Assembly (NCBI GenBank): GCA_937859595.1
Contig: CALMAH010000016.1
Coordinates: 124,001-188,000 of the forward strand
Source of the DNA: an uncultured Acidobacteriota bacterium
GTDB lineage: Bacteria > Acidobacteriota > Blastocatellia > Pyrinomonadales > Pyrinomonadaceae
Direction: 5' to 3'
Length of the DNA: 64,000 nucleotides
The position numbers were made by a program, and so were the translations under genes. Under the pieces are notes generated by a model. The model had not been told where the DNA came from, did no database searches, and saw only the letters and a list, made by a program, of their open reading frames with translations. Positions 45,832 through 54,883 of this stretch are shown here, piece after piece (position 1 is the first letter of the stretch; each line of letters begins with the position of its first letter).

Positions 45832-46482
45832 ATGAAATTTTTTGTTGATACGGCAAATCTGGACGAGATACGCGAGGCGAACGAGCTTGGCATGATCGAC
45901 GGCGTTACGACAAACCCCTCGCTGGTGGCAAAAGAGGGCGATGTCGATTTCAAAGAGCACATCGCAAAGATATGCGAGATGGTAAAGGGCGACGTTTCGG
46001 CCGAGGTGACCGCCCTGGACACCGAAGGAATGCTCGAACAGGGCCGCGAACTGGCAAAGATCGCTTCGAATGTGGTCGTAAAATGCCCGCTGACGCTGGA
46101 CGGCCTGAAAGCCACCCGCATACTCACGGACGAAGGCACGGGCGTCAACGTAACGCTTTGTTTTAATGCCGCTCAGGCCATTCTCGCTGCAAAGGCAGGC
46201 GCCAGATATATTTCGCCGTTTATCGGCCGGCTGGACGACATCGCTACCAACGGGATGCAGCTGATAGCCGATATCGTACAGATCTATGAGAATTACGATT
46301 TCGACACCCAGGTGCTGGCCGCCTCCATCCGTCATCCGATGCATATCGTCGAATCGGCCCTGGTCGGCGCCGATGTCGCAACGGTCCCCTTCAAGGTGAT
46401 CAAACAGCTTGTAAAACACCCCCTGACCGACAAAGGCCTCGACGCGTTTCTTGAAGATTGGAAAAAGAGCGGGAGAGATTGA
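45832..46482 (+). CDS. Transaldolase/fructose-6-phosphate aldolase family enzyme
   Basis: 216 residues, the short single-domain form. [29 protein letters not shown] and [17 protein letters not shown] (Schiff-base Lys in VVVKCP near residue 84) are diagnostic, then [20 protein letters not shown] and [18 protein letters not shown]. It could be a class I transaldolase of the TalC type or a fructose-6-phosphate aldolase. The FIGRLDDI segment is compatible with either. Confidence 0.92.
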   Translation: MKFFVDTANLDEIREANELGMIDGVTTNPSLVAKEGDVDFKEHIAKICEMVKGDVSAEVTALDTEGMLEQGRELAKIASNVVVKCPLTLDGLKATRILTDEGTGVNVTLCFNAAQAILAAKAGARYISPFIGRLDDIATNGMQLIADIVQIYENYDFDTQVLAASIRHPMHIVESALVGADVATVPFKVIKQLVKHPLTDKGLDAFLEDWKKSGRD

Positions 46483-46506
46483 GCCCCGACTCGAGTACCC
46501 ACCCGC

Positions 46507-46896
46507 TCACGCAGGCGGTTCTGACAGTAATTCGCGGAGTTCGCCGTGTTGTGCGGCGGCGTCGAGGTCCTGTTGGAGTGCGGCTTGGTATTTTGCCCGA
46601 AAGGTCTCGTCTTCGTCCTCCATCAGCACAAGCCGCCGGAGAGATACGATGTGTGCCTCAACGGCCTCTTCGCTAAAGCCGTCCTTCTGTGCAAACATCT
46701 CGTCGATATCCACGATAAGCGTCGAAAATTTTCTAAGCCAAGCGAATTCCGGTGATTCCAAAAGCAGGTTCAAGAACTGCCCGGAAGAGGCGGGGCCGTT
46801 GATCCCTTCATATATCCGACGCTCATGGTCGAGCAGGTTCTTGTGGAGCCGGAGGAGCGCGTTTCGGGCGTTCCGCAATTGATCAGATCGCTGCAT
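46507..46896 (-). CDS. Hypothetical helical protein, divergent from the MarR gene
   Basis: 129 residues from ATG 46896; a TTG at 46902 is an alternative with AGG at better distance. Rich in Leu, Glu, Ala and Arg and predicted fully helical: RNALLRLHKNLLDHERRIYE, then FLNLLLESPEFAWLRKFSTL and LRRLVLMEDEDETFRAKY. No signal or membrane helix. Family not recognised with certainty. It shares its upstream region, and probably the operator array, with the MarR-family gene, so it may be a target of that regulator. Confidence 0.62.
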   Translation of the reverse strand: MQRSDQLRNARNALLRLHKNLLDHERRIYEGINGPASSGQFLNLLLESPEFAWLRKFSTLIVDIDEMFAQKDGFSEEAVEAHIVSLRRLVLMEDEDETFRAKYQAALQQDLDAAAQHGELRELLSEPPA

Positions 46897-46927
46897 AAAC
46901 AAATTCTAACCTAGTTTGTAAATTTTC

Positions 46928-47007
46928 CGTACCGTGCTAATCTTTGATTATTAGCCTGCTAATCATATATTATTAGCTCGCTAATCATTTCTGATTCGCC
47001 TGCTAAT
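46928..47007. promoter_or_regulatory. Operator array: ATTAGC-NN-GCTAAT sites every 22 bp
   Basis: Palindromes at 46950-46963 (exact) and 46972-46985 (exact) and a one-mismatch copy at 46994-47007 have centres exactly 22 bp apart. A half-site GCTAAT (46936-46941) fits a fourth position in phase. Two-turn spacing places all copies on one DNA face. It lies between the hypothetical gene and the MarR-family gene. Confidence 0.8.
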
Positions 47008-47050
47008 TGTTTACTTAAAGCATTTAAGCATAAGCAGTTATGAGGTGCTT

Positions 47051-47491
47051 ATGAAATTCAACGAAACCGTAAGCTTTCTTCTTTCCCGGGTCGCCACGGC
47101 ACACAAGACGCATATGGAGCGTCGGCTCGGCGAGATCGGGCTCCACTCAGGACAGCTCGCTATGCTCTTCGAGCTTTGGAAGCAGGACGGGCGTCGCCAG
47201 GTCGATCTGGCAGCCGAACTTGGCCTAGCACCGCCTACGGTCAACAAGACGCTAAACGGGATGATCGACGTAGGGCTGGTAACTCGCGAACGGCTCGAAG
47301 ACGACGCCCGCGCGACACGCATCTTCCTGACCGATGCCGGACGGCGGATCCGGACGGAGGTCGAGGCCGAGTGGCTTGAGATAGAAGAGGAGATACTTAC
47401 CGAACTTACCGAAACCGAACGTCTTGTACTATTCGACTTACTGACAAAGCTGAAGCATTTTTATTTCGGAACAGATCCCGAGGAAGAATAA
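47051..47491 (+). CDS. MarR-family transcriptional regulator
   Basis: 146 residues from ATG 47051 (GAGGTG just upstream). Winged helix in LGEIGLHSGQLAMLFELWKQ, DGRRQVDLAAELGLAPPTVN (recognition helix), then the beta-wing with D/R pair, RERLEDDARATRIFLTDAGR. C-terminal dimer helix LTETERLVLFDLLTKLKHFY. No metal or Cys sensor is visible. The 22-bp operator array immediately upstream suggests autoregulation and control of the divergent gene. Confidence 0.9.
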   Translation: MKFNETVSFLLSRVATAHKTHMERRLGEIGLHSGQLAMLFELWKQDGRRQVDLAAELGLAPPTVNKTLNGMIDVGLVTRERLEDDARATRIFLTDAGRRIRTEVEAEWLEIEEEILTELTETERLVLFDLLTKLKHFYFGTDPEEE

Positions 47492-47494
47492 CTT

Positions 47495-47523
47495 TTGGCT
47501 TTGGAACCATTTAGAGTTAAAAT
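47495..47523 (+). promoter_or_regulatory. Promoter of the universal stress gene
   Basis: TTGGCT (47495-47500), 17-nt spacer, TAAAAT (47518-47523), 46 nt before the ATG. Confidence 0.55.
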
Positions 47524-47569
47524 CCGCATATAGAGACCAATTCCCCGAGACGTTCCAAGGAGGCCGGAA

Positions 47570-48019
47570 ATGAAGATCCTATTGGCAACCGACGGCTCTG
47601 TTCAGAGCGAAGCCGCGATCGATATATTGAAGTCATTCCGTTTTGATAAAGGTGACGAGATAAAGATAATCAGCGTAGTGGATATGGCCGTGCCGTTGGC
47701 GATAGACATCTACGGCGGTTATCTGCCGGACACGACCGAGATGGAAAAAACAGCTCGCGAGCACGCCGCGAAGATATTGAGCGAGACCTGTGAAAAGCTC
47801 GAGGGCATCTGCAACGATCTGACGGTCACGAGCGAGGTTCTTTTCGGTTCGCCCGAAAGCCGTATAGTTGAGACCGCCGAAGATATCGGTGCCGATCTTA
47901 TAGTTGTAGGGTCGCACGGCTACAGTAGATGGGAGAGGCTTCTGCTCGGGTCGGTCTCGCAGTCTGTCGTGCATCACGCACCGTGTTCCGTGCTGGTCGT
48001 CCGCCAGAGGGCGGAATAG
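47570..48019 (+). CDS. Universal stress protein, UspA family
   Basis: 149 residues. MKILLATDGSVQSEAAIDIL and the C-terminal ATP-binding loop ADLIVVGSHGYSRWERLLLG, then GSVSQSVVHHAPCSVLVVR, are the UspA signature (G-2x-G-9x-G-S/T type). It is therefore likely an ATP-binding MJ0577-like subgroup member. AGGAGG precedes the ATG. The DUF402 gene starts 2 nt after the stop. Confidence 0.9.
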   Translation: MKILLATDGSVQSEAAIDILKSFRFDKGDEIKIISVVDMAVPLAIDIYGGYLPDTTEMEKTAREHAAKILSETCEKLEGICNDLTVTSEVLFGSPESRIVETAEDIGADLIVVGSHGYSRWERLLLGSVSQSVVHHAPCSVLVVRQRAE

Positions 48020-48021
48020 GA

Positions 48022-48504
48022 ATGGAGCGGCAGAGCGTCGTCGTCAACTCTCGCAAATACGACGGCGAGATCAGGCGGACGTGGACATGTGAGCTGGTGG
48101 CGAATGACGACGGACTGATCATTCTCGAAGGCGTCTTCGAACGCGACGTCAGCCACCCGCAGCTTGGAAATATCGAACGCGGCACTCGCTCGGTAGAATA
48201 TTTCTGGCCCAACCGTTGGTACAATATCTTCAAATTTCACACTCCTCAAGGCGATCTTCGCAATTGGTACTGCAACGTGAATATGCCGCCGAGCTTTATT
48301 AACGGCACGCTCGACTATGTCGACCTCGATATCGACATTGTGGTCTGGCCGGATATGAGCTTCGCAATATTGGACCGGGACGAATTCGAGGAAAATGCGC
48401 AAACGTTTACCTACCCTCTGGAAATTTCTCAGAACGTGGAAAAGGCGGTCGCGGAACTGCTGTCGATGATAGAAAACCGACGTTTTCCATTCGATCCGGC
48501 ATAG
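48022..48504 (+). CDS. DUF402-domain protein
   Basis: 160 residues from ATG 48022; an upstream frame at 47929 overlaps the stress gene. RTWTCELVANDDGLIILEGV, then YFWPNRWYNIFKFHTPQG, YCNVNMPPSFINGTLDYVDL and DIDIVVWPDMSFAILDRDEF fit the DUF402 beta-barrel, whose members (FomD, Ntdp) hydrolyse nucleoside di- or triphosphates or CMP-linked substrates. Catalytic acids D/E sit in the DLDIDIVV and DRDEFEE segments. Substrate here unknown. It may be cotranscribed with the stress protein. Confidence 0.82.
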   Translation: MERQSVVVNSRKYDGEIRRTWTCELVANDDGLIILEGVFERDVSHPQLGNIERGTRSVEYFWPNRWYNIFKFHTPQGDLRNWYCNVNMPPSFINGTLDYVDLDIDIVVWPDMSFAILDRDEFEENAQTFTYPLEISQNVEKAVAELLSMIENRRFPFDPA

Positions 48505-48688
48505 ATTGTAAATTCTAACCACGAATCAATAAGAATGTTCGGAACAAGAAGCCTATGACCTACAGATCTGCCGGGGATAATTTTAGACCTGAGCCGGTTT
48601 CGCTAGTGAACATGACTCTCGGAAATTGCTCTATGTGTTGGAGAATCTTTCTGTCGGAGATATAGCGGGACCTGCTTTGTCCCCAGGT

Positions 48689-49684
48689 TTAAGGCATGCG
48701 GGGCTGGATACGGAGGATATAACTGCAGACAATAAGCCCGGTGCCTGGAGCAAGCGGGACGCGCTGGCCTTCGGGAAGTTCGTAGCTGGCGATCATTGCC
48801 GGATTGCGGCCCTCGTTTATCGCCCAGAAATTTCCGGCCCCGTCGGTAACCAACCGCAAGTGGCGACGGCTGATCTCGACATCACCGGCCAAGGTGATAT
48901 CCACCGGTTTCGACCGCGATCCCCTGCCGACAACCACCTCCTTGTTAAAGATCGGGATCACATTCTGCCGGACACCGTTCTGCCAGATCTCAAGTTTATA
49001 AAGCTCGGCAGCACGCGGGCGGACATTTGTCATCACCTCGCCTTCGCCGGAGACCACCGGTGTAACGCTCCGCGGTTCTGGCGGCCTTGGCGGTGCGGAA
49101 CCTTCGGTCGGACGCGGCTGTGCGGTGAAGTTGGGCGGCTGCTGATGGGACGGAGGAGCATAGGGGTTTGACGGACGCCCGGATGCCGGGGTCGGCTTTG
49201 CCGCTGCGGGCCTCTGCTGTGGCGGTGCGGCCGATTTTGGCCTTGAGAGGACACCTGTCTTATTTGAAGAAGTATCCTCCCAGCTGTGCTGAACGCGGAC
49301 ATCGCCCTTTTCCATTGTTCCGTCAACCCTAAGTTCGATCACGAACGAACGGGTCTCGAGCTTCTTTTTTCCGGCGATCTCGCGGGCTCGTTCCGCCAGG
49401 ATGTGATACAGCCCCTGTTCCAGGCCGCGACGCTTCACGCCCTGCCATTCCTTGTCGTCGGCATCGCTTAAGAATATCGTGTATTCGGTAGGAATTATGG
49501 CCGTTCCCTGCGGCAGAGGCAGCATCTCTTTCTGCATTACGGCCTCGATGGCACGCGCGATCTTTACGATGAACTCCTCTGCCTCACTCCGAGGCTTGAC
49601 CTGTGCATCGCGCGCCGCCTGTTCGAGCACGAGTTCCGCGCTGTCGCCGTCTATCCAGTTGCGTACCTTATTGAGAATGCTCAA
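48689..49684 (-). CDS. FHA-domain protein with FhaA-type N-terminal domain
   Basis: 331 residues from TTG 49684 (GGAG about 7 nt ahead). Residues 1-120 are a DUF3662/FhaA-type domain (AVMQKEMLPLPQGTAIIPTE, VKRRGLEQGLYHILAERARE). A Pro/Ala/Gln-rich linker of about 90 residues follows. The C-terminal FHA domain has VVVGRGSRS, VEISRRHLRL and AINEGRNPAMI, though the usual G-T-x-(V/L)NG is changed. It binds phosphothreonine. It follows the Ser/Thr kinase gene, its probable partner. Confidence 0.85.
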   Translation of the reverse strand: MSILNKVRNWIDGDSAELVLEQAARDAQVKPRSEAEEFIVKIARAIEAVMQKEMLPLPQGTAIIPTEYTIFLSDADDKEWQGVKRRGLEQGLYHILAERAREIAGKKKLETRSFVIELRVDGTMEKGDVRVQHSWEDTSSNKTGVLSRPKSAAPPQQRPAAAKPTPASGRPSNPYAPPSHQQPPNFTAQPRPTEGSAPPRPPEPRSVTPVVSGEGEVMTNVRPRAAELYKLEIWQNGVRQNVIPIFNKEVVVGRGSRSKPVDITLAGDVEISRRHLRLVTDGAGNFWAINEGRNPAMIASYELPEGQRVPLAPGTGLIVCSYILRIQPRMP

Positions 49685-49894
49685 ATCCTTTCTCCTGCAC
49701 CAGGTTGGCTGATAAGTAAAATTGGGAATTACTTCGTCATCTTTGTGAAGAACTTAGTGTCCTTCTTGTTAAATAAAATGCCATGAACATAATGGCCACA
49801 ATGACTTACACGGAGTTCAGGAAGCTCCCATCTGCTTAACGGACCGCCCACAAAACGGTAATGAAATGACCTTTCAGACATAACCAACAAAATG

Positions 49895-51445
49895 CTATTC
49901 CAATTCGACAAAGCGCCCGTTAAGCCAACCACGATCTGTACCGAGCTGTTCGGGACGCTGCCTTCCCTGTTCAATGACATCGACAAGATGCCAACTGCCC
50001 TCGGTCCGCAAAATGCGCACCCTCGAATTTCTTGTCACAAGCCCTATCTGCTGTGAATTTGCGTTCGGCCCGGACCGGAGATTTACATCAGTGGTGGCAC
50101 GTGCGAACTTCGCGGCAGCAAAGGGGTTCGTGATCGCGGGAAGCCAGCCCTGGCTCCGCAGGTAGACAGATGTACCGTAAAGCACACCGCCGAACAATGC
50201 AAGCGTAAGCACTCCGGCTGCCAATCTCGGAAGTATCGAACGCAGCTTTGAAGGCCGCACCCGGCCAGCGTGGCCATCAACCGGTATGTGGATCCTTGGG
50301 TCGCTGTTGGCCGCTCGCCCTTCCTCTGCGTTCGGCCAGTAGTCCTCGACACGCGGCGTCGGCTGAATTGCCGCCCTGCCAACCGGGACTATCGGCTCGC
50401 TCTTTACGAAAGCCTTTTCAACTACCAACGGATGGCGCATCCTGAGATCGCGTGAGGTATCGAACTTTGGCTTTTGCGGAGCAAGCGGCGAATAGCCTTT
50501 TGAGACGTGCGGCTGGGGCAGCGTGTGAAGCTTTGGACGGACGTGGGTAGCGGTCTCCGCCTCGGCAACTATTCGCCGGACCTCGCGAAGATCTTCCCAG
50601 AAATCATCTATCGACTGCTGCCGAAGTGCAGGGTCACCGGCGGTCGCACGGGCGAGTACCCGTTTCAGTTCCGGTGCCCAGTCCTCATTTCGGACCACGA
50701 TCGGTAGATCGGCGACAGGCTGGTTAGCATAGAATCGGGGAGCTTCTCCGGAAACGAGCGTATAGATCGTCTTGGCAAGCGAATAAATGTCGGACGAAGG
50801 TGTCAGGCTTGGCACTGCTACCACATTCTCCATCCCGACCGAAAGCGGACTATGTTCAGGCGGTGCATAGATGTTCGTGCCTACCCGCGTGATAGGTGCG
50901 TCGGATTGGTGGACGCGAGCGACGCCGAAATCAGCGATCTTGACAATGGAACGATCCTTTGTGAGAAGCAGATTCTGTGGCTTTATGTCGCGGTGGATGA
51001 TGCCGTGTTTGTGGGCGTGGCGAAGCCCTGCGCAGACCTGCTCGATATAATCAAAGGCGTTCCGAAGCGACAACGAGCCCTCGCGACAGGCACGCTGGAG
51101 GTCACCGCCCTCGAGATATTCGAGAACCAGATAGTGAAAGACCGTGCCGTTCAGGTCTCGGGCAGTCCCGTGGCCGAGCCGACTGATGATATTCGGGTGG
51201 CGGACGCGGTCAAGTGCGATCGCCTCATTCTGAAAATTTTCGACCAAAGTGCGTTCGAGATCTGGGTCGAGATCGTCCTGTAGAAAAACGTTAAGAGCTT
51301 TGATCACGACCTCGGCGTGGGCGGATGTAGGCGAAGCGATGGTGTCGCGAGCAAGAAAGATCTCGGCATAGCTCCCCCTGCCAAGCTCACGAACGATGTC
51401 GTAACGCTTGTCGAGCCTTGAATTTTTCAGAGCTAATTCCCGCAT
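49895..51445 (-). CDS. Membrane Ser/Thr protein kinase with C-terminal SH3-like domain
   Basis: 516 residues. Kinase domain: LGRGSYAEIF (glycine loop from 22), VVIKA (Lys49), HRDIKPQN (151-158, catalytic Asp153), ADFGVAR (DFG at 172-174) and PPEHSP (APE-like). A proline-rich basic juxtamembrane stretch leads to one membrane helix (VLTLALFGGVLYGTSVYL). A periplasmic bacterial SH3 domain follows (DVNLRSGPNANSQQIGLV, then GSWHLVDV), likely to bind peptidoglycan. This is a PknB-type sensor kinase with SH3 in place of PASTA domains. The FHA gene follows. Confidence 0.88.
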   Translation of the reverse strand: MRELALKNSRLDKRYDIVRELGRGSYAEIFLARDTIASPTSAHAEVVIKALNVFLQDDLDPDLERTLVENFQNEAIALDRVRHPNIISRLGHGTARDLNGTVFHYLVLEYLEGGDLQRACREGSLSLRNAFDYIEQVCAGLRHAHKHGIIHRDIKPQNLLLTKDRSIVKIADFGVARVHQSDAPITRVGTNIYAPPEHSPLSVGMENVVAVPSLTPSSDIYSLAKTIYTLVSGEAPRFYANQPVADLPIVVRNEDWAPELKRVLARATAGDPALRQQSIDDFWEDLREVRRIVAEAETATHVRPKLHTLPQPHVSKGYSPLAPQKPKFDTSRDLRMRHPLVVEKAFVKSEPIVPVGRAAIQPTPRVEDYWPNAEEGRAANSDPRIHIPVDGHAGRVRPSKLRSILPRLAAGVLTLALFGGVLYGTSVYLRSQGWLPAITNPFAAAKFARATTDVNLRSGPNANSQQIGLVTRNSRVRILRTEGSWHLVDVIEQGRQRPEQLGTDRGWLNGRFVELE

Positions 51446-51824
51446 CCTTACACCGCCGAGGCGTCCGGCGGCTCAACCTCTTTCGATTAAATTATAGTTT
51501 GAGAGCCGCAGCTTCGCATAATCCTTCTTTACGCCGTATGTTGAAAGAACGAATTTCACGTTTTCCGAGTTGCAAATAAACACGGTAAAGCCATCGGACG
51601 AATAGCTGACCTGTTGCGTCGGGGCTGTTCAGTTTCCTGGCTACCATTTCGGCCAGGCGTGATAAGAAACCTCAGGTTCACGCAAGGATGCCAAATACGC
51701 AATGAAAAGCAAAGGATGACGACCCGCGACGCAGATCCGGTTCAGCGGAACCGAGGCGGGAGAAAACAAAAAAGCGGGCCGGTGGATATTCGGCCCGCAA
51801 GTGCTCTAAAGACATGTATCGTTA
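51446..51824. other. 379-nt gap between the kinase and pilin genes
   Basis: No supported gene. It holds the pilin-operon terminator (51763-51798) and, on the minus strand, a TATAAT (51496-51491) that may be the kinase -10 box, without a good -35. Confidence 0.5.
51763..51798 (-). terminator. Terminator of the minor pilin operon
   Basis: GCGGGCCG (51774-51781) pairs with CGGCCCGC (51791-51798); on the minus strand it is followed by a T tract (plus-strand A run 51763-51773). Confidence 0.85.
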
Positions 51825-54800
51825 CTAGTCGTTCGTCCGCATAAATCCTGTGGTTTGAACATATTGGAAGAACGGTGTTCCGGGAGGAAGCCGCCCGGGA
51901 TCGAGGAATGTGCTGTCAAACACCCAGTTACGAACCGGGGGGTTATATACCAGGTTACAGCACTTGAATGAACCGTTCGCATTTCGCGAATTGTAAAGAT
52001 TGATGAGCGAGCCCGAATAGTTAAGATTGATCCGGAACGCGGAGTTTGCGGGGTTTGTCCACATTTCGAGGAACCGCTTGAAGTTGTGCACACCGCCGTT
52101 CATGCGCGGGCCGATGCCGCCCTGATGAGGAGTCGCCTCTCGGGTTGAGAGGGTATCGCCGGAGATCATCGCAAAGCGAATGGTGGTCTCCGTCGCAGGT
52201 CGCTGCGGACGGTCATAAGGAAAAACAAAGCTCCTGGCGTCGTTCCAGTTATTGGACAGGATCGTGACACCGTCTGCAACGACAGATGCCGGGATGTGCG
52301 TGGCAGTGTTCAGCGGCCTGTAGTCGTTGTAGGGCGTGTTGCCGGTGGTCGGTACGCTTACAACGTGGGTCGCATTATAATTACCCTGCACATACATCCC
52401 GTTCTCCGAAGCGACAGTAAACCCTTTCGTATTTGAGGAATTCGCCGAGTCATAAATGCCGGGAATGGTGGTGCCATTGATCAGCCGGACGCCTCGCCGA
52501 TAGTATCTATGGTCGTTGACCGCGGCAGTGTCCGTCGCAATCGTTCTAATTCGATAGCGTTCCGCTTCACAGTTGTGATCGGCAAGGGAAACACAGAAAC
52601 GGGTATCGAGCTGGTTGTTGAAATTGACGTCTTCGCCGAGTTGAAGGAGTGTGGTGGTCTGGTCGCCGTTGACATATACGTCTTCCATGTCGAACTCGCC
52701 GTCGAAATCGAAATCACCGCGACGATCGGAAACATAGAACACCCATCCGCCATTCTCAGGAATATCAGTGCTTCGAAGGCTGCCGCTATTCGCAAGAGCG
52801 TAAGGGGTGGTGACAGGCAGGCGGCCGTCGAAATCACCACGCAGAAATCGGCGAAGATTGGCAACGTCGATATCGACGACGCTCATAATGCCGTTTACCG
52901 GCAGTCGCTGGTTTGTGCCGCCCATCGTCCCAAAACTGCCGGTAGGATAGTATGTGGTGCTTCGCTCGTCATAATAAAGCCCCTCGCGCATATCAAACAT
53001 CTTGATCGGGAATGGGACGACGGCGAGCCCGCTCGTACTGTTGACGGTTGCAAGCTTGAGGTGGCCATAGTTCTCCGTACTGGAGTTCGGATCTACGTTT
53101 ACCAAAGTGCAGGGAGTTGCTCCAACGCACCCTTGGCCGATGCGTGTGGCGTTTGCATTCGAATAGCGGACCACGGCGTTGTAGCCGCCGGATGCCGTGT
53201 AGTTGTTAAGTACGCTGCTGCCGCCGGTGATAGCCGGCCCGGGGATCGCAAACCGCTGTAACTTGATGATCGAGCGGCTGTCGGTTCCGGTTGAAGGCGT
53301 TTGAGGCGTCGTGGCGATCAGAGAACTCCCCGGTACGGTGTGGTTATAGCCTGTGATGGAGAGGTTTCCGCCGAATGTGGGTGCCTGTTCCGTAACGCCA
53401 AGGCTAAGTATGTCGGCGGTGATATCTTGAGTGATAACGGCACCGGTCGCTTCATTGATCGCGACCGTCTCTATCTTGATCCAGACCTCCCGGGCATTGC
53501 CCGAACCGGCGTTGAGCCGTTCGCCATTTACGCGGGTGGCCTGATAACCATCTGTCATCGGATGCAACATCGGATTGTACCCGCGTGATGCGAGCCCAAG
53601 ATTTCCTGCTGCCGTGGCCGCTGCGACGGTTAGCGGAGCTGTCGGATCGGTTCCAAGGATCGAGCCCGATATGTGGCCGTCCAATCGAACGCCACAAGGG
53701 GTGGCCACGGCCGAGCCAAGCGAAGTGGCACAACCGGGAAGCTTTGCCTTGCTGTCTGAAAGGCTTACGCGAATGCCGGGCTTGTTCGCAAACCGTTCGG
53801 CCCTGAGAATGTCGTTGTCCGCCGTTGCCGCTGTAACAGGAACAGCTGAGTTGCCGTCGGATGCAAGGTCTCCGCCCGCGGCCGTTGCCTGTTCCTTCGG
53901 CCGTTTGATCATTTCAATAAGACTGTTCTGATCGGCGTCTGCTCCGACCTTTAGCGGGAGCCTTAGCTGTTTGGTCTCGGCCTGCAGGTTTCCGTCAAAT
54001 ATGGTGCTGGAGGTTCTCCAGCCCGCATTTAACCGGCTGGGCGGAAGATCAGGATCGCTGGCGAAGACATTCGGAGTTCCGTTCAGGACGCTTCCGTTGT
54101 CGCGATGAAGCTGGCGAAAAACACCAGATGCATCCTTTATCCATGTACCGTTGTAGTTGTCACCCGTATGGCCGTTTCTCCAGGTCTGAGTTACGATATG
54201 CCCTGCGGCGGTGACCCGAGAGTCAAAATAGACCCCATCCGGGCCGGGAGACATAAAGAAATGCCTGTTCGAGTGGACACGTCCGCCAAAGCTGAAAAGC
54301 GGAGGACGGTAAAGTTCCAGGTCGTCATCATAAAATATACCGAACTGGAAAATGGGGATCTGGTTATTAAGAATATTTCGCGTCAACTGGACCTGAATTC
54401 CCTGCGGATCGGTCACGGTCGTGCGCAGCCGCCAGTTGCTTCTGATAGCGTAAAGGCCGGCGAACGGCCCGCCCGGCAGCACGACGGTGCGTTCCTCGTT
54501 GGTCAGGCCGGTGTCTGTCGGATCGAGTTCAGGCTGAAAAGTAAAATTGTCGAAACCGGGTATGGCCCTGATCCTGGCCTCGTCAACAACGGTCGCGCGG
54601 TCGGCCGCGGTCGGATTAAGCTTGACCTCATAGACCTTGTTGAAGTTTCGGGTCATCACCTCAAGAGCGCCCTGTGCCGCATAGAGTGCACGCCCTTCGG
54701 CGACCTCGTTGCCGACGGCGGCTGCTTCTGTGGCGGTCCTGGTTGTCGCCAGGACGACAAAGCCGCTAATGAGTACAAGCACGAACAACGCGATGACAAG

Positions 54801-54857
54801 AGCCGAGCCCTGTTCACTGCTTCTGTTCCCTAGTTCGATCTTCTCAGTACTTCTCAT
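51825..54857 (-). CDS. Very large PilX-like pilus protein with calcium-type loops
   Basis: 1010 residues; usual PilX proteins are 150-200. The N-terminus (EQGSALVIALFVLVLISGFV, then LYAAQGALEV) is PilX_N, the minor pilin hydrophobic helix without the usual Glu5. The rest is an exported domain, largely beta. It contains two DxDxDG-type acidic loops: RGDFDFDGEFDMEDV (about residue 714) and GEDVNFNNQLD (about 740). These resemble EF-hand/dockerin-like Ca2+ loops, as in PilY1-type pilus-tip proteins. A PilX/PilY1-like merged role is possible. It is last in the pilin operon. Confidence 0.78.
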   Translation of the reverse strand: MRSTEKIELGNRSSEQGSALVIALFVLVLISGFVVLATTRTATEAAAVGNEVAEGRALYAAQGALEVMTRNFNKVYEVKLNPTAADRATVVDEARIRAIPGFDNFTFQPELDPTDTGLTNEERTVVLPGGPFAGLYAIRSNWRLRTTVTDPQGIQVQLTRNILNNQIPIFQFGIFYDDDLELYRPPLFSFGGRVHSNRHFFMSPGPDGVYFDSRVTAAGHIVTQTWRNGHTGDNYNGTWIKDASGVFRQLHRDNGSVLNGTPNVFASDPDLPPSRLNAGWRTSSTIFDGNLQAETKQLRLPLKVGADADQNSLIEMIKRPKEQATAAGGDLASDGNSAVPVTAATADNDILRAERFANKPGIRVSLSDSKAKLPGCATSLGSAVATPCGVRLDGHISGSILGTDPTAPLTVAAATAAGNLGLASRGYNPMLHPMTDGYQATRVNGERLNAGSGNAREVWIKIETVAINEATGAVITQDITADILSLGVTEQAPTFGGNLSITGYNHTVPGSSLIATTPQTPSTGTDSRSIIKLQRFAIPGPAITGGSSVLNNYTASGGYNAVVRYSNANATRIGQGCVGATPCTLVNVDPNSSTENYGHLKLATVNSTSGLAVVPFPIKMFDMREGLYYDERSTTYYPTGSFGTMGGTNQRLPVNGIMSVVDIDVANLRRFLRGDFDGRLPVTTPYALANSGSLRSTDIPENGGWVFYVSDRRGDFDFDGEFDMEDVYVNGDQTTTLLQLGEDVNFNNQLDTRFCVSLADHNCEAERYRIRTIATDTAAVNDHRYYRRGVRLINGTTIPGIYDSANSSNTKGFTVASENGMYVQGNYNATHVVSVPTTGNTPYNDYRPLNTATHIPASVVADGVTILSNNWNDARSFVFPYDRPQRPATETTIRFAMISGDTLSTREATPHQGGIGPRMNGGVHNFKRFLEMWTNPANSAFRINLNYSGSLINLYNSRNANGSFKCCNLVYNPPVRNWVFDSTFLDPGRLPPGTPFFQYVQTTGFMRTND

Positions 54858-54883
54858 ATCCGTTTCCTCTTAATTCGTCATTC

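Noticed and set aside
48626..49171. Plus-strand frame opposite the FHA gene
   Set aside because: It is a shadow of the minus-strand FHA protein, with no recognisable motif.
49729..49986. Short minus-strand frame at the end of the kinase gene
   Set aside because: It overlaps the SH3 coding part in another frame and has no ribosome binding site or family match.
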